NCBI RefSeq assembly: GCF_014931395.1
Contig: NZ_CP063120.1
Location: forward strand, 975,501-1,039,500
Direction: 5' to 3'
DNA length: 64,000 nucleotides
DNA from: Haemophilus parainfluenzae
GTDB lineage: Bacteria; Pseudomonadota; Gammaproteobacteria; Enterobacterales; Pasteurellaceae
Shown: piece after piece, positions 49,236 to 60,662 of the stretch
Layout: every line of letters starts with the position of its first letter
How positions within the stretch are numbered: the stretch's first letter is position 1
Notes under the pieces: model-generated
Database searches by the model: none
What the model saw: only the letters and a program-made list of their open reading frames with translations
Told to the model about the DNA's origin: nothing
Made by a program: the position numbers and the translations under genes

Positions 49236-50795
49236 CTATTTCTTTGGACGAATATCGATGGCAGGGTCTGCATCTTTACGATATTTTTCTTCAATCAGTT
49301 TTTTCAGTCCATAGTCATCTTTGTCAGCTTGTTCAGAGAATAAATCTTCTTCTAATGTCAGCTTCGGATTTTTAATTCCAATCCAATTAGCAATACCTTC
49401 TAAGAAATTCAAACCAGATTTAAAGGCTTTGTATTCTTTACGTGTCGTATCATCAGATGAAATCTTAAAGAGCGGAATATTATGATGTAATTGGCTGTGA
49501 CAGTTTTGGTTAAACAAGGTGACGCCATGTTTATCATCTTCCTGATGACATAAACCATGATCTGAAAAATAAATCATGGAGAAAGTGCGGTGTGTTTTTT
49601 GCTCGTTTTCTTTGAGCGTTTCATACACTTTCTTGATGAAATCATCGGTTTTCTTAATGGATGTAATATAGCAATTTAAGTATTCGTTCTTTTTCTCAAT
49701 GTCATTGTCATTGAAAATTTTCGGGTAATCTTCAATGCGATCGCAAGCGAGCGGATGTGAACCATAAATGTGTAATACAATAAAGCGTTTACCTTGTGTT
49801 GGATCTTCTAAAACTTGGGCAAATTTAGGGATTAAATCAAAATCGCTGTAGTTTGTCGAATTAAAGCTCCCACCTTTTTTCAAGAAAATGGTTTCATCAG
49901 ATTTTGATGCAAGCGAAGCGACTGGCGTATCGTATTCACCTAAGAAACCTTGATTAGACAGCCAGTAGGTTTTCAGACCTGCAGACTTAATGAGATCCAC
50001 TAAGCTTAAATCATAGTTTGGTTCCCATTTTTCTTTATCAGGTAACGTTAACATTAAGCGCAATGAGGCGACAGTGTTGGTTCCGGCAGATGTCATCCCA
50101 TCAATCAGTGTACCATTTGCAGATGACATAAAGGGTGTGTCATTGACGGGGTATCCATACGCATGCAAGTAGTCTTTTCGTGCACTTTCACCCAAAATAA
50201 TTACATAATCTTGGTATTTAGAATTTTCTAATGTGGATTGTCCCCAGCTGCTTTCCTGTGACATTTTTTTCAATTTTTGCCATTCATTAACAATTTCTAC
50301 ACTCGAATCTATTGTTTCTTTTAATGGCGCAGCAATCGGTAAGTTGTAGCCAATTAACAGGGTTGCGAGGGCAATGAATGTTTTATTGCGATAAAATTTC
50401 ACCCCAAATTTGACCGCACTTTTGTAATGTAAAAAGACTAAAACTGGAATAGCGAATGCTGCTAAATAGCTGCTCACAGGGATTTGCATGAGAAACTCTT
50501 TGGTCTCTAACATATCTGTTGCAAGAACCGAAGCGATATATTGGTAGCTTGGCGCACCAAAATTTAAGCCTGTCGGCGTATAAATTGCGTGTAAGCAAAC
50601 TAAGGGTGATAAAATAAAATAGAAGGATTTTCGGCTACTACTTAATAAAATAATGAAAATAGCCGTGAGTAAAATCAGACTAATAGATGGCTCAGGAAAC
50701 ATCCCTGAACCTCGTAAAATCAAATAACCGGCAGCAATGGCACAAGCCAAAGAAAAAAGTGCGGTTAAAATTTGTGAGGTTTTTGAAATCTTCAT
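49236..50795 (-). CDS. Phosphoethanolamine transferase, LPS or lipid A type
   Basis: 519-aa inner-membrane enzyme of the EptA/sulfatase-like family that moves phosphoethanolamine from phosphatidylethanolamine to lipopolysaccharide. Five transmembrane segments in the N-terminal 165 residues; periplasmic catalytic domain (about 195-480) with [19 protein letters not shown] (metal Glu), [12 protein letters not shown] (nucleophile Thr), YFSDHGLCH and [11 protein letters not shown]. It resembles the Haemophilus Lpt6-type transferases, but the sugar target cannot be told from the sequence. Monocistronic, diverging from pyrH. Confidence 0.88.
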   Translation of the reverse strand: MKISKTSQILTALFSLACAIAAGYLILRGSGMFPEPSISLILLTAIFIILLSSSRKSFYFILSPLVCLHAIYTPTGLNFGAPSYQYIASVLATDMLETKEFLMQIPVSSYLAAFAIPVLVFLHYKSAVKFGVKFYRNKTFIALATLLIGYNLPIAAPLKETIDSSVEIVNEWQKLKKMSQESSWGQSTLENSKYQDYVIILGESARKDYLHAYGYPVNDTPFMSSANGTLIDGMTSAGTNTVASLRLMLTLPDKEKWEPNYDLSLVDLIKSAGLKTYWLSNQGFLGEYDTPVASLASKSDETIFLKKGGSFNSTNYSDFDLIPKFAQVLEDPTQGKRFIVLHIYGSHPLACDRIEDYPKIFNDNDIEKKNEYLNCYITSIKKTDDFIKKVYETLKENEQKTHRTFSMIYFSDHGLCHQEDDKHGVTLFNQNCHSQLHHNIPLFKISSDDTTRKEYKAFKSGLNFLEGIANWIGIKNPKLTLEEDLFSEQADKDDYGLKKLIEEKYRKDADPAIDIRPKK

Positions 50796-50920
50796 AAAGT
50801 TTACCTATAAAATCAAAATGGCATTATTTTATCGTACTTTTCTGACCAATTTCCATTTTTAACTTTTTCGCTCTTTTGCTAGAATAAGCCAATTTTTGTA
50901 ACCGACAAAGGAAAAGACAA

Positions 50921-51634
50921 ATGAGCCAACCAATTTACAAACGTATTTTATTGAAATTAAGTGGTGAAGCATTACAAGGGGATGAGGGCTTCGGTATCGA
51001 TCCTTCTATTCTTGATCGTATGGCGTTAGAGATTAAAGAATTAATTGAAATGGGCGTGGAAGTTGGTGTTGTGCTCGGTGGTGGTAACTTATTCCGTGGT
51101 GCAAAATTAGCTAAAGCCGGCATGAATCGCGTAGTGGGCGACCATATGGGGATGCTTGCAACCGTAATGAATGGCTTGGCAATGCGCGATGCGCTTCATC
51201 GTGCAGATGTGAATGCAAAATTAATGTCTGCGTTCCAATTAAATGGGATTTGTGATACCTATAACTGGTCTGAAGCCATCAAAATGTTGCGTGAAAAACG
51301 TGTAGTCATTTTCTCAGCCGGTACAGGTAGTCCATTCTTTACAACGGATTCTGCTGCATGCTTACGTGGTATCGAAATTGAAGCGGATATCGTGTTAAAA
51401 GCGACCAAAGTTGATGGCGTGTATGATTGCGACCCTGCAAAAAATCCTAATGCGAAGCTATACCATAAATTATCTTATGCAGAAGTGATTGATAAAGAAT
51501 TACAAGTAATGGATTTAGCTGCGTTCACACTCGCTCGTGACCACGGTATGCCAATTCGTGTATTTAATATGTGTAAACCCGGTGCGTTACGCAAAGTGGT
51601 ACTCGGTACAGAAGAAGGCACAACGATTTGTTAA
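50921..51634 (+). CDS. pyrH: UMP kinase
   Basis: Hexameric bacterial UMP kinase of the amino-acid kinase fold. 237 aa: [67 protein letters not shown] and [15 protein letters not shown]. Ribosome site aaaggaaaagacaaATG. In most relatives frr follows directly; here about 1.7 kb with two minus-strand lipoprotein genes intervenes. Confidence 0.98.
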   Translation: MSQPIYKRILLKLSGEALQGDEGFGIDPSILDRMALEIKELIEMGVEVGVVLGGGNLFRGAKLAKAGMNRVVGDHMGMLATVMNGLAMRDALHRADVNAKLMSAFQLNGICDTYNWSEAIKMLREKRVVIFSAGTGSPFFTTDSAACLRGIEIEADIVLKATKVDGVYDCDPAKNPNAKLYHKLSYAEVIDKELQVMDLAAFTLARDHGMPIRVFNMCKPGALRKVVLGTEEGTTIC

Positions 51635-51652
51635 TTTAATAAAGTCAAAATG

Positions 51653-51684
51653 AAAAACGGTAGAAATGATTTCTACCGTTTTTT
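51653..51684. terminator. Bidirectional terminator after pyrH
   Basis: 15-bp stem AAAAACGGTAGAAAT (51653-51667) / ATTTCTACCGTTTTT (51669-51683), loop G. It ends pyrH and the convergent lipoprotein gene. Confidence 0.92.
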
Positions 51685-51689
51685 GTTAA

Positions 51690-52571
51690 TTAAAATAAGT
51701 TCTTTTCCCCAGCATTAAAAATGTCATCTTGCCCATTTTTGCCTGGTTTGGCTAATTGTGGTTTATCAAAGAAGCATTGCTTATCTTGTTCATAATCGCA
51801 TGGCGTAGAACATACAGGATAAATATTTGATACTTGGCAATTTGAAGCACCATCTTCTTTGCAATTTGCTAAGGCGTCATCTTTGGAACGCTGACCAAGA
51901 ATCCCTAATCCGAAATAAGATGTAGGTCCATTTTTCTCTGCATGTGCGACGCTTAAACAAGCATTACTAAATCCAAATAGAAATTCGCAACGTTCACCAC
52001 TTTCTTTTTCACACTGACTAATGGCTTCTTTTTTGGCATTTGCTAAATTTGAAGCAGGAACATCATTACCCCATATTCCTTGTTTTTTATTTCCTTGTCT
52101 TACTGCAACTGCAGACCAAGTACGAGGTTTTAATTCTAGTTTGCTTGTATCGTAATATCCATTACATTTGAATTCTTTATCAAGATCACCAAACCCAGTC
52201 TCAGCACGATGAGATTTAATTTTGCCATTCATATCGGTAAAAACATAAGTCCACTTATGGTTACCTGTAAAGACTTTTTCTTTTTTAGTATAAATGGTTG
52301 TGCCATAAGCATGATGGCCACGCCCTACTTCATATTCTAAAACATTGTAAAGCGGTCTAGCAAAACCGTAAATTAAGAAAGTCTCCTTTTCACTAGAGCA
52401 TTGCTTAATATCATCTGGATAAAGCCCTTTGCTTTCCATAAATTCATTAACATCTTTTCCTGACCAATAAAGTGTTGTACCAAGGTGAATATAAGTGGAA
52501 CAACTGCTTAAGAATCCGCAAATAGAGGTAAAAAACGCGAGCTTTAATAATGGTTTTATTGAATATTTCAT
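51690..52571 (-). CDS. DUF4189-type lipoprotein, function unknown
   Basis: 293-aa predicted lipoprotein (lipobox LSSC, Cys24). The first part (about 25-130) has no family I recognise: TTLYWSGKDVNEF, FLIYGFARPLYN and GRGHHAYGTTIYT. It is followed by a DUF4189-like module (WSAVAVRQGNKKQGIWG, LANAKKEAISQCEKES, DALANCKEDGASNC) and a cysteine-rich end (YPVCSTPCDYEQDKQC). A decayed paralogue lies directly upstream. Both are inserted against the pyrH-frr transcription direction, possibly a lineage-specific acquisition. Confidence 0.8.
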   Translation of the reverse strand: MKYSIKPLLKLAFFTSICGFLSSCSTYIHLGTTLYWSGKDVNEFMESKGLYPDDIKQCSSEKETFLIYGFARPLYNVLEYEVGRGHHAYGTTIYTKKEKVFTGNHKWTYVFTDMNGKIKSHRAETGFGDLDKEFKCNGYYDTSKLELKPRTWSAVAVRQGNKKQGIWGNDVPASNLANAKKEAISQCEKESGERCEFLFGFSNACLSVAHAEKNGPTSYFGLGILGQRSKDDALANCKEDGASNCQVSNIYPVCSTPCDYEQDKQCFFDKPQLAKPGKNGQDDIFNAGEKNLF

Positions 52572-52644
52572 ATGAGACTCTTTATGTCGAATTTTTTAGT
52601 GAAAATATAATCGCTTACCTTAACGATAAGCGGTTTGTTTTATA

Positions 52645-53175
52645 TTATGGTGCAATTACTTCTGGTTTCGGCAATATACAATCTTTCTCATGCTCCATAT
52701 CGCAAGCTGTTGCACAAAGGCCTTTCATTACTTTAGCTTTATCATTGAGTACTTAGTCCATATTTTGGCAGTTAAACTCTTTATCAATGTCACCAAAGCC
52801 TGTGTCAAAACGGTTAGAAGTAATTTTGCCTTCAATGTCAGTAAATACATAATTCCATCTATATCTACCTGTAAATTGATATTCTGTTTGCGTATAAATA
52901 GTTGTACCATAAGCATGATGGCCTCGGCCTACTTCACGGTCATATGTATTGTAAATAGGTTTAGCAAAACCATAAATAAGAAATGGCTTATCTTTATCCT
53001 TACAAATCTTTTTAGTGTCAGGCCAAATCCCTTCATCTGCTATAAATTCGCTAATATCTTTACCTGACCAATATAATGTTGTACCTGGGTGAGCATAAGT
53101 TGAACAGCTAGATAACCACGCTGAAGCGCAAACTATAGCAGCAATACGGAATACGTTTTTTATGTTATAAATCAT
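52645..53175 (-). pseudogene. Decayed paralogue of the DUF4189 lipoprotein
   Basis: The frame starting ATG 53175 has lipobox LSSC (Cys24) and reads TTLYWSGKDISEF, FLIYGFAKPIYN and GRGHHAYGTTIYT like its neighbour, but stops at 52753-52755 after 140 codons. The same frame continues beyond the stop with VMKGLCATACDMEHEKDC and KPEVIAP before TAA at 52645-52647, clearly matching the neighbour's cysteine-rich tail. The DUF4189 module of about 110 residues is missing. So an internal deletion plus an in-frame stop leaves an N-terminal remnant. The 140-aa ORF may still be translated as a short lipoprotein. Confidence 0.8.
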
Positions 53176-53328
53176 ACTAAAATCCTCTGTTATTAATTGA
53201 GCGCCAAGATACTATCAAATCATGCTTTAAGCAATAGAAACTTATATTCAAAATAAAAGATTCAAAACTCCCTAAAAATCCAGTAAAATCACTGTGTTTT
53301 ATCTTTATTTATTAAAAAGGACAGATGA

Positions 53329-53886
53329 ATGATTAATGAAATCAAACAAGATGCTGAAGCTCGCATGGAAAAAAGCCTCGAAGCGTTGCGTGGGCATATT
53401 GCAAAAATCCGTACAGGCCGTGCACAACCAAGCTTATTAGATGCAATCCAAGTGGAATACTATGGTGCAGCGACACCACTTCGTCAATTAGCTAACGTTG
53501 TTGCAGAAGATGCACGTACTTTAGCGGTAACAGTATTTGACCGTTCTTTAATCAGTGCAGTAGAAAAAGCAATTTTAACGTCTGATTTAGGTTTAAACCC
53601 ATCTTCAGCAGGTACAACAATTCGTGTGCCTCTTCCTCCATTAACTGAAGAACGCCGTCGTGATTTAATCAAAATCGTAAAAAGCGAAGGTGAGCAAGGT
53701 AAAGTAGCGATTCGTAACGTACGTCGTGATGCAAATGATAAAATCAAGGCATTATTAAAAGACAAAGAAATCAGCGAAAACGATCAACACAAAGCAGAAG
53801 AAATCATTCAAAAAGTGACTGATAGCTATATCAAAAAAGTGGATGAGATCTTAGCAGATAAAGAAAAAGAATTAATGGATTTCTAA
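53329..53886 (+). CDS. frr: Ribosome recycling factor
   Basis: Splits post-termination ribosomes with EF-G. 185 aa, exact family size. Conserved: [21 protein letters not shown] (landmark near residue 14), [48 protein letters not shown] and [12 protein letters not shown]. Start has an aaaggacagatga ribosome site. dxr follows after a terminator-like hairpin. Confidence 0.99.
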   Translation: MINEIKQDAEARMEKSLEALRGHIAKIRTGRAQPSLLDAIQVEYYGAATPLRQLANVVAEDARTLAVTVFDRSLISAVEKAILTSDLGLNPSSAGTTIRVPLPPLTEERRRDLIKIVKSEGEQGKVAIRNVRRDANDKIKALLKDKEISENDQHKAEEIIQKVTDSYIKKVDEILADKEKELMDF

Positions 53887-53904
53887 TTGTCGAACCATGT
53901 TTTG

Positions 53905-53931
53905 GGGCAGACCAAGTGTCTGCCCTTGTTC
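53905..53931 (+). terminator. Terminator after frr
   Basis: Stem GGGCAGAC (53905-53912) / GTCTGCCC (53918-53925), loop CAAGT, followed by TTGTTC. It is a weak or partial terminator because dxr continues the cluster. Confidence 0.7.
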
Positions 53932-53975
53932 TATTCTGATAAAAAAATAAAAGCACAAAGTGCGGTCGAAATTTT

Positions 53976-55175
53976 ATGCAAAAACAAAATCTTGTTATTT
54001 TAGGAGCAACCGGTTCTATTGGTCATAGCACCCTTTCTGTTATCGAACATAATCCTGACAAATACCATGCCTTTGCGTTAGTAGGGGGCAAAAATGTTGA
54101 GACAATGTTTAAACAATGCGTGAAATTTCAACCGCACTTTGCTGCATTAGATGATGAAAATGCAGCAAAGGTATTGCGAGAAAAATTAGCTTCACACCAC
54201 ATTAAAACGGAAGTCTTAGCGGGACAGAAAGCCATTTGTGAGTTGGCAGCACATCCAGATGCAGATCAAGTTATGGCAGCCATTGTTGGGGCGGCGGGAT
54301 TACTACCGACTCTTTCAGCAGTAAAAGCAAGTAAGAAAGTCTTGCTTGCGAATAAAGAATCGTTGGTGACTTGTGGCCAGCTCTTTATTGATGCAGTGAA
54401 ACAATCAAAAGCAAAATTATTGCCTGTTGATAGTGAGCATAACGCGATTTTTCAATCCTTACCGCCGGAGGCACAAGAAAAGGTTGGATTTTGTCCTTTG
54501 AAAGAATTAGGGGTCAGTAAAATTGTCTTAACTGGTTCTGGTGGACCTTTCCGTTATACGCCATTAAATGAGTTTGAGCATATAACTCCCGCACAAGCCG
54601 TTGCTCATCCAAACTGGTCAATGGGCAAAAAAATCTCTGTGGATTCTGCCACGATGATGAATAAAGGTTTAGAGTACATTGAAGCGCGCTGGTTATTTAA
54701 TGCATCAGCAGATGAAATGGAAGTGATTATTCATCCTCAATCTATTATTCATTCAATGGTGCGTTATGTCGATGGCTCGGTCATTGCTCAAATGGGTAAC
54801 CCGGATATGCGTACGCCCATTGCGGAAACCATGGCTTATCCAAATCGTACAGTCAGTGGTGTGGAACCATTAGACTTCTTTAAAATCAAAGAATTAACAT
54901 TTATCGAACCTGATTTTAATCGTTATCCAAATTTAAAATTAGCGATTGATGCGTTTGCAGAAGGGCAGTATGCGACAACCGCAATGAATGCAGCAAATGA
55001 AATTGCCGTACAAGCCTTTTTAGATGGCTATATTAAATTTACGGATATTGCGAAAATTAACCAAGCATCGGTTGAGAAAATGCCATCTTCTATTATTTCA
55101 AGCATTGATGATGTATTAGCTGTAGATGAGCAAGCCCGTGAATTAGCCGATTCGCTGATTAAAAAGTTGATGTAG
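53976..55175 (+). CDS. dxr: 1-deoxy-D-xylulose 5-phosphate reductoisomerase
   Basis: Second enzyme of the MEP isoprenoid pathway. 399 aa with NADPH motif [14 protein letters not shown], catalytic region [17 protein letters not shown], loop [13 protein letters not shown], and [21 protein letters not shown] (landmark near residue 217). The start lies directly behind a USS and no strong ribosome site is seen. Supplies precursors for UppS encoded next. Confidence 0.97.
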   Translation: MQKQNLVILGATGSIGHSTLSVIEHNPDKYHAFALVGGKNVETMFKQCVKFQPHFAALDDENAAKVLREKLASHHIKTEVLAGQKAICELAAHPDADQVMAAIVGAAGLLPTLSAVKASKKVLLANKESLVTCGQLFIDAVKQSKAKLLPVDSEHNAIFQSLPPEAQEKVGFCPLKELGVSKIVLTGSGGPFRYTPLNEFEHITPAQAVAHPNWSMGKKISVDSATMMNKGLEYIEARWLFNASADEMEVIIHPQSIIHSMVRYVDGSVIAQMGNPDMRTPIAETMAYPNRTVSGVEPLDFFKIKELTFIEPDFNRYPNLKLAIDAFAEGQYATTAMNAANEIAVQAFLDGYIKFTDIAKINQASVEKMPSSIISSIDDVLAVDEQARELADSLIKKLM

Positions 55176-55215
55176 AATACGCAAAAGTGCGGTCATAAAA
55201 TTCGAATATTTTAGA

Positions 55216-55935
55216 ATGAAAGAACTTGATAACAATAATATTCCCGAACATGTTGCTATTATTATGGATGGCAATGGGCGTTGGGCGAAACAACAAAATA
55301 AGCTGCGTATTTTTGGCCATACAAATGGTGTGGCGGCAGTGCGCCGTGCGGTGAGTTATGCACGACAAACTGGCGTTAAATTTTTGACGTTATATGCATT
55401 TAGCAGCGAAAACTGGAATCGCCCCGAGCAAGAAGTGAGTGCATTAATGACACTTTTTATGCAAGCACTTGATCGAGAAGTTAAAAAATTACACAAAAAT
55501 AATATTCGTTTAAAGATCATCGGTGATATTTCTCGTTTTAGTGAGAAATTGCAAGAGAAGATCGCAAAAGCAGAAAATTTAACGGAAAATAATACTGCAC
55601 TGACTTTAAATATTGCGGCGAATTACGGTGGTTGTTGGGATATTGTTCAAGCGACTCAACAACTCGCTGAAAAAGTAAAAAATAATGAGATTTCGGTAAG
55701 TGATATTAATGAATCACTTTTCCAACAACATTTAGTGACACAAGATGAACCGCCGGTCGATTTACTAATTCGCACAAGTGGTGAGCAACGCATTAGTAAT
55801 TTCTTGCTCTGGCAAATTGCATATGCGGAATTGTGTTTTTTAGATGTGCTTTGGCCAGATTTTAGTGAAAAAGATTTTAATCAGGCAATCGCCTGCTATC
55901 AACAACGTCATCGCCGTTTTGGCGGGACAGAATAA
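55216..55935 (+). CDS. uppS: Undecaprenyl pyrophosphate synthase
   Basis: Cis-prenyltransferase making the C55 lipid carrier for peptidoglycan and LPS. 239 aa: [16 protein letters not shown] (catalytic Asp), [19 protein letters not shown] (landmark near residue 73), and [23 protein letters not shown] (near residue 193). cdsA starts 11 bp after its stop, so the two are cotranscribed. Confidence 0.98.
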   Translation: MKELDNNNIPEHVAIIMDGNGRWAKQQNKLRIFGHTNGVAAVRRAVSYARQTGVKFLTLYAFSSENWNRPEQEVSALMTLFMQALDREVKKLHKNNIRLKIIGDISRFSEKLQEKIAKAENLTENNTALTLNIAANYGGCWDIVQATQQLAEKVKNNEISVSDINESLFQQHLVTQDEPPVDLLIRTSGEQRISNFLLWQIAYAELCFLDVLWPDFSEKDFNQAIACYQQRHRRFGGTE

Positions 55936-55946
55936 GCGGAGAACTT

Positions 55947-56813
55947 ATGCTTAAAGAACGTGTATTATCAGCCATTGTGTTGATTGCTTTGGTATTATGT
56001 GCCTTGTTCTTATTTACCCCATTTTATTTTGCCCTAGCCTTAGGTTTTGTGGCGACGCTTGGTATTTGGGAGTGGGCTCAATTTGCTCGTTTTAAAAATC
56101 CTTTGGCGCGTCTTTGTATCGCGGCATTTTTAGGCGCATTTATCTTCCTTTGGCTTTACAACGAAGGGAATTATTTAGATGCGGGGAGAGTGTTTGAAAA
56201 CTACTTACCGCTTTTATTGCTAAATTCAGTCGGTTGGTGGGCACTTGCATTAGTGTTAGTGGTGACTTATCCAAGCTCAGCGAAGTTTTGGGGTAAAAAT
56301 ATTCCTTTACAACTTTTATTTGCTTTTTCTACGTTGATTCCTTTTGTCGCCGCCGTCTTGCGTTTACGTTTAGATAATTATACGGCTGATCCACATCATG
56401 GCTTGTTCTTATTGCTCTATGTATTTGTATTAGTATGGGCAGCTGACTCAGGTGCATATTTCGCAGGACGCACTTTTGGTAAGCACAAACTTGCACCGAA
56501 AGTATCACCGGGGAAAACATGGCAAGGCGTATTTGGTGGCATGATCACCGCAGCGGTATTGGCATTTGTCTTTATTCATTTCTCAGGTGAAACCTTATTA
56601 GGTAGCCGTGCAATGAGCGGTTTTGTTGTGCTTTCTGTGGCAACTGTGGCTATTTCTGTATTAGGTGACTTAGCCGAAAGTATGTTTAAACGTGAATCCG
56701 GCATTAAAGATAGTAGTCAATTAATTCCTGGTCATGGTGGAATTTTAGATCGTATTGATAGCTTAACGGCAGCAGTACCATTCTTCACATACTTCTATTT
56801 CTTTGTGTTATAG
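55947..56813 (+). CDS. cdsA: Phosphatidate cytidylyltransferase
   Basis: Forms CDP-diacylglycerol, the substrate of PssA encoded elsewhere in this window. Polytopic membrane protein of 288 aa (about 8 hydrophobic segments) ending with the CDS signature region: SPGKTWQGVFGGM, LGDLAESMFKRESGIKDSSQ and IPGHGGILDRIDSL. Starts 11 bp after uppS; rseP follows 9 bp later. Confidence 0.98.
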   Translation: MLKERVLSAIVLIALVLCALFLFTPFYFALALGFVATLGIWEWAQFARFKNPLARLCIAAFLGAFIFLWLYNEGNYLDAGRVFENYLPLLLLNSVGWWALALVLVVTYPSSAKFWGKNIPLQLLFAFSTLIPFVAAVLRLRLDNYTADPHHGLFLLLYVFVLVWAADSGAYFAGRTFGKHKLAPKVSPGKTWQGVFGGMITAAVLAFVFIHFSGETLLGSRAMSGFVVLSVATVAISVLGDLAESMFKRESGIKDSSQLIPGHGGILDRIDSLTAAVPFFTYFYFFVL

Positions 56814-56822
56814 GGAAAGAAC

Positions 56823-58154
56823 ATGTCGTTTTTGTGGTCGCTTGGCTCATTTATTGTTGCAATTGCCATATTGGTTGCTATACACGAATACGGCCACTTT
56901 TGGGCGGCAAGAAAGTGTGGTATTAAAGTTCATCGTTTTTCGATTGGCTTTGGTAAAGTGATTTGGCGACGCACAGATAAATTAGGCACAGAGTTTGCTA
57001 TTTCGGCCATTCCACTTGGCGGTTATGTCAAAATGCTTGATGGACGAAATGAAGAAGTTCCCGCAGAATTAAAATCGCAGGCATTTGAAAGCAAATCAGT
57101 CGCGCAACGTGCTTTTGTGATTGCTGCAGGCCCTTTGGCTAATTTTATTTTTGCGATTTTGGCATATTGGGTCATTTATGCCGTTGGAATTCCGAGTGTT
57201 AAACCAGTCATTGAAAATGTCACGCCAAATTCTCCCGCTGCGATGGCTCAAATTGAACCGAATAGCCAGATTTTAGCAATTGATGGGAAGAATACACCCG
57301 ATTGGGAAACCATTAATTTATTGCTCACTGATAAGTTAGGTTCTGATTCGGTTGAACTCACATTAACGCCTTTTGGTGAAGAACAACCTTATCAACGAAC
57401 TATTAATCTGCAAAATTGGTCATTTGAGCCAGATAAAGAAACAGCATTTGAAACATTAGGGATCAATCCCGTTTCAAGTAAAGTAGAGATGACACTATCT
57501 AAAGTAGTGGAAAACTCACCAGCAGAAAAAGCAGGCTTGTTAATTGGCGATAAAATTTTAGCAGAAAATTCGACCGCACTTGATTGGAAAGCTTTTGTTG
57601 CACTGGTGCAACAAGGTCAACCTTTTACAATCAAGGTTGAACGCAATCAAGAAATTTTTGACAAAACCTTGCAACCGGAGAAGAATCAAGACGGTAAATG
57701 GTTTGTTGGGTTAAGTCCGACGTTCTTAAAAGTTGGCGAACAGTATCGAACTGAATTAAAATATGGTATTCTTGATGCCCTACAAAAAGGTGTGGAAAAA
57801 ACAGGCCAAATTTCTTGGTTTATTGTGAAGGCAATCGGGAAATTGTTTAGTGGAGAGCTTTCATTTTCCAGTTTGGCGGGGCCAATTTCAATTGCCCAAG
57901 GTGCAGGCGCATCTTCTAACGCGGGGGTGATTTATTTCTTAAGTTTTCTCGCGTTAATCAGTGTTAATTTAGGCATAATGAATTTATTTCCGTTGCCAGT
58001 TTTAGATGGTGGACATCTCATATTTTTGGCAGCGGAAGCTATCAAAGGAAAACCTGTTTCAGAACGGGTACAAAATTTAAGTTATCGTATAGGGCTCACA
58101 ATCTTGTTAATTGAAACAATTTTTGTGCTTTTTAATGATTTCTTACGTTTATAA
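56823..58154 (+). CDS. rseP: Site-2 protease RseP
   Basis: Intramembrane zinc metalloprotease of the envelope stress pathway. 443 aa: first TM segment carries the HEYGH zinc motif (His21-His25); two tandem PDZ domains (about 115-290, with [16 protein letters not shown] and [16 protein letters not shown]); and [16 protein letters not shown] with the third zinc ligand Asp near residue 394. Directly upstream of bamA, as in many gammaproteobacteria. Confidence 0.97.
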   Translation: MSFLWSLGSFIVAIAILVAIHEYGHFWAARKCGIKVHRFSIGFGKVIWRRTDKLGTEFAISAIPLGGYVKMLDGRNEEVPAELKSQAFESKSVAQRAFVIAAGPLANFIFAILAYWVIYAVGIPSVKPVIENVTPNSPAAMAQIEPNSQILAIDGKNTPDWETINLLLTDKLGSDSVELTLTPFGEEQPYQRTINLQNWSFEPDKETAFETLGINPVSSKVEMTLSKVVENSPAEKAGLLIGDKILAENSTALDWKAFVALVQQGQPFTIKVERNQEIFDKTLQPEKNQDGKWFVGLSPTFLKVGEQYRTELKYGILDALQKGVEKTGQISWFIVKAIGKLFSGELSFSSLAGPISIAQGAGASSNAGVIYFLSFLALISVNLGIMNLFPLPVLDGGHLIFLAAEAIKGKPVSERVQNLSYRIGLTILLIETIFVLFNDFLRL

Positions 58155-58180
58155 CTATTGTTTTTTATAGGATAAAGTCG

Positions 58181-60559
58181 ATGAAAAAACTTCTAATCGC
58201 AAGTTTGTTATTCGGTACTACAACGAGTGTATTTGCGGCACCATTTGTAGCAAAAGACATTCGTGTTGACGGCGCTCAAGGAGACTTAGAACAGCAAATT
58301 CTCGCAAGCCTTCCTGTTCGTAGTGGTCAGCGTGTAACGGATAAAGATGTAGCCAATATTGTACGTTCATTATTCGTAAGTGGACAGTTTGATGATGTTA
58401 AAGCTTTCCAAGATGGCGACGCATTAGTTGTGAGCGTTATTGCGAAACCAATCATTTCTGAAGTGAATATTAAAGGCAACTCAGCCGTTCCTACGGAAGC
58501 ACTGAAACAAAATCTTGATGCAAATGGATTAAAGAGCGGTGAGGTGCTAAATCGTGCGAAGTTAGAAGGGTTTGCTCAAAGCTTAAGAGAACATTATAAG
58601 AGCGTAGGTCGCTATAATGCGAAAGTTGAGCCTATCGTGACGACTTTACCCAATAACCGTGCAGAAATAACCCTTCAAATTGATGAAGATGATACAGCAA
58701 AACTTCGTTCAGTGACTTTTAATGGAAATGAAGCGATTTCTAGCAGCAAATTACAAGAACAAATGGAGCTTCAACCGGATGCTTGGTGGAAACTTTGGGG
58801 TAATAAGTTTGATGGTTCTCAGTTTGAGAAAGATATCCAAACTATCCAAGATTACTACCAAAATAATGGTTACGCAAAAGCGAAAGTGACTAAAACAGAT
58901 GTTCAGTTAAATGAAGAGCATACCAAAGCAGATATCACTATTGATGTAAGTGAAGGCGAAAAATACAATTTAAGTTCTGCTCGTATTGTCGGTAACTTAG
59001 GTGGTATGGCTGATGAATTGCAACCATTATTAGGTGAACTTCACTTAAACGATACGTTCAGCCGTGCGGATGTGCAAAATGTTGAAAGCTTAATTAAAGA
59101 TAAATTAGGTGAACGTGGTTACGGTAGTGCAACGGTTAATGCTGTACCAACTTTTGATGATGCGAATAAAACATTAGCATTAACCTTTGTGGTTGATGCA
59201 GGACGTCGTTTATCTGTACGTCAAGTTCGCTTTGAAGGTAATACCGTTTCTGCAGATAGTACATTACGTCAAGAAATGCGTCAGCAAGAAGGAACTTGGT
59301 ATAACTCACAATTAGTTGAGTTAGGTAAAGTGCGTTTAGATAGAACAGGTTTCTTTGAGAGCGTAGAAAATCGTGTTGAACCAATCCAGGGTTCTAATGA
59401 TGAAGTCGATGTCGTATATAAAGTAAGAGAACGTAATACCGGTAGCATTAACTTTGGTATCGGTTATGGTACAGAAAGTGGTATTAGCTATCAAGCTAGT
59501 GTGAAACAAGATAACTTCTTGGGAACAGGTGCGGCGGTAAGTCTAGGTGGTACACGTAATGACTACGGTACAAGTGTAAACTTGGGTTATACAGAACCAT
59601 ACTTTACTAAAGATGGCGTAAGTTTAGGTGGAAACGTATTCTATGAAACTTACGATAACTCGAAAAGTGATACTTCATCAACCTATAAACGTACCACTTA
59701 TGGTGGTAACATGACATTAGGATTCCCAGTTAATGAGAATAACTCATATTACGTGGGATTAGGTTATACTTATAATAAAATCAGTAACTTCGCGTATGAA
59801 TACAACCGTGATTTATACATGAAGTCAATGAATTTGACTGGAAACTCAATCAAAACTAATGATTTTGATTTCTCATTTGGTTGGAACTACAACAGCCTAA
59901 ACCGTGGCTATTTCCCAACTAAAGGGGTGAAAGCAAGTTTAGGTGGCCGTGTCACCATTCCAGGATCTGATAATAAATATTATAAATTAAGTGCTGATCT
60001 TCAAGGTTTCTACCCATTAGATCGTGATCATCGCTGGGTATTATCTGGAAAAGCAACTGCTTCTTATGCAAATGGCTTAGGTGGTAAACGTGTACCGTTC
60101 TATCAACTTTATACGGCGGGTGGTATCGGTTCATTACGTGGTTTTGCTTATGGTGCAGTAGGTCCTAATGCGATTTATCAAGACAAATATGGCCAATGGT
60201 ATCAAAGTACTGATGTCGTTGGTGGTAACGCGATGGCTACAGCAAGCGTGGAACTTATTGTTCCAACCCCATTTGTTGGAGATAAAAGCCAAAATAGCGT
60301 AAGAACCTCACTTTTCGTTGATGCAGCGAGCGTTTGGAATACAAAATGGAAATCAGATAAAGAAGGCTTAAAATCATCTCCGATTTATGCAACATTACCT
60401 GATTACAGCAAAGCAGGTCGAATCCGTGCTTCGACTGGTGTTGCTTTCCAATGGCAATCACCAATCGGACCATTGGTATTCTCTTACGCGAAACCAATCA
60501 AAAAATATGAAAATGATGATGTAGAACAATTCCAATTTAGTATTGGTGGTTCTTTCTAA
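58181..60559 (+). CDS. bamA: Outer membrane protein assembly factor BamA
   Basis: Central Omp85 component of the BAM complex that inserts beta-barrel proteins in the outer membrane. 792 aa: Sec signal peptide ([19 protein letters not shown], 19 residues), five POTRA domains (about 20-420), then a 16-strand barrel with [25 protein letters not shown] VRGF-type motif GSLRGF (near residue 648) and a C-terminal FSIGGSF ending in Phe. Transcribed with rseP (26 bp gap). Known in Haemophilus as the D15 surface antigen. Confidence 0.98.
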   Translation: MKKLLIASLLFGTTTSVFAAPFVAKDIRVDGAQGDLEQQILASLPVRSGQRVTDKDVANIVRSLFVSGQFDDVKAFQDGDALVVSVIAKPIISEVNIKGNSAVPTEALKQNLDANGLKSGEVLNRAKLEGFAQSLREHYKSVGRYNAKVEPIVTTLPNNRAEITLQIDEDDTAKLRSVTFNGNEAISSSKLQEQMELQPDAWWKLWGNKFDGSQFEKDIQTIQDYYQNNGYAKAKVTKTDVQLNEEHTKADITIDVSEGEKYNLSSARIVGNLGGMADELQPLLGELHLNDTFSRADVQNVESLIKDKLGERGYGSATVNAVPTFDDANKTLALTFVVDAGRRLSVRQVRFEGNTVSADSTLRQEMRQQEGTWYNSQLVELGKVRLDRTGFFESVENRVEPIQGSNDEVDVVYKVRERNTGSINFGIGYGTESGISYQASVKQDNFLGTGAAVSLGGTRNDYGTSVNLGYTEPYFTKDGVSLGGNVFYETYDNSKSDTSSTYKRTTYGGNMTLGFPVNENNSYYVGLGYTYNKISNFAYEYNRDLYMKSMNLTGNSIKTNDFDFSFGWNYNSLNRGYFPTKGVKASLGGRVTIPGSDNKYYKLSADLQGFYPLDRDHRWVLSGKATASYANGLGGKRVPFYQLYTAGGIGSLRGFAYGAVGPNAIYQDKYGQWYQSTDVVGGNAMATASVELIVPTPFVGDKSQNSVRTSLFVDAASVWNTKWKSDKEGLKSSPIYATLPDYSKAGRIRASTGVAFQWQSPIGPLVFSYAKPIKKYENDDVEQFQFSIGGSF

Positions 60560-60601
60560 TAAATTGAACTTTTACGTTCTATTTAAGTCAAAATCTTCGT
60601 T

Positions 60602-60627
60602 CTGTGTCAGTGAGTTAGCTGACACAG
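60602..60627 (+). other. Stem-loop between bamA and skp
   Basis: 9-bp stem CTGTGTCAG (60602-60610) / CTGACACAG (60619-60627), loop TGAGTTAG, followed by AAATATTTA rather than a T run. Probably an RNA processing or stabilising hairpin, not a classical terminator. Confidence 0.65.
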
Positions 60628-60662
60628 AAATATTTACTAAACTAATTTAAGGAAATTCAAAT

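Noticed and set aside
52690..53067. 125-aa plus-strand ORF
   Set aside because: Antisense shadow of the decayed lipoprotein gene; its reverse complement shows paralogy to the neighbour.
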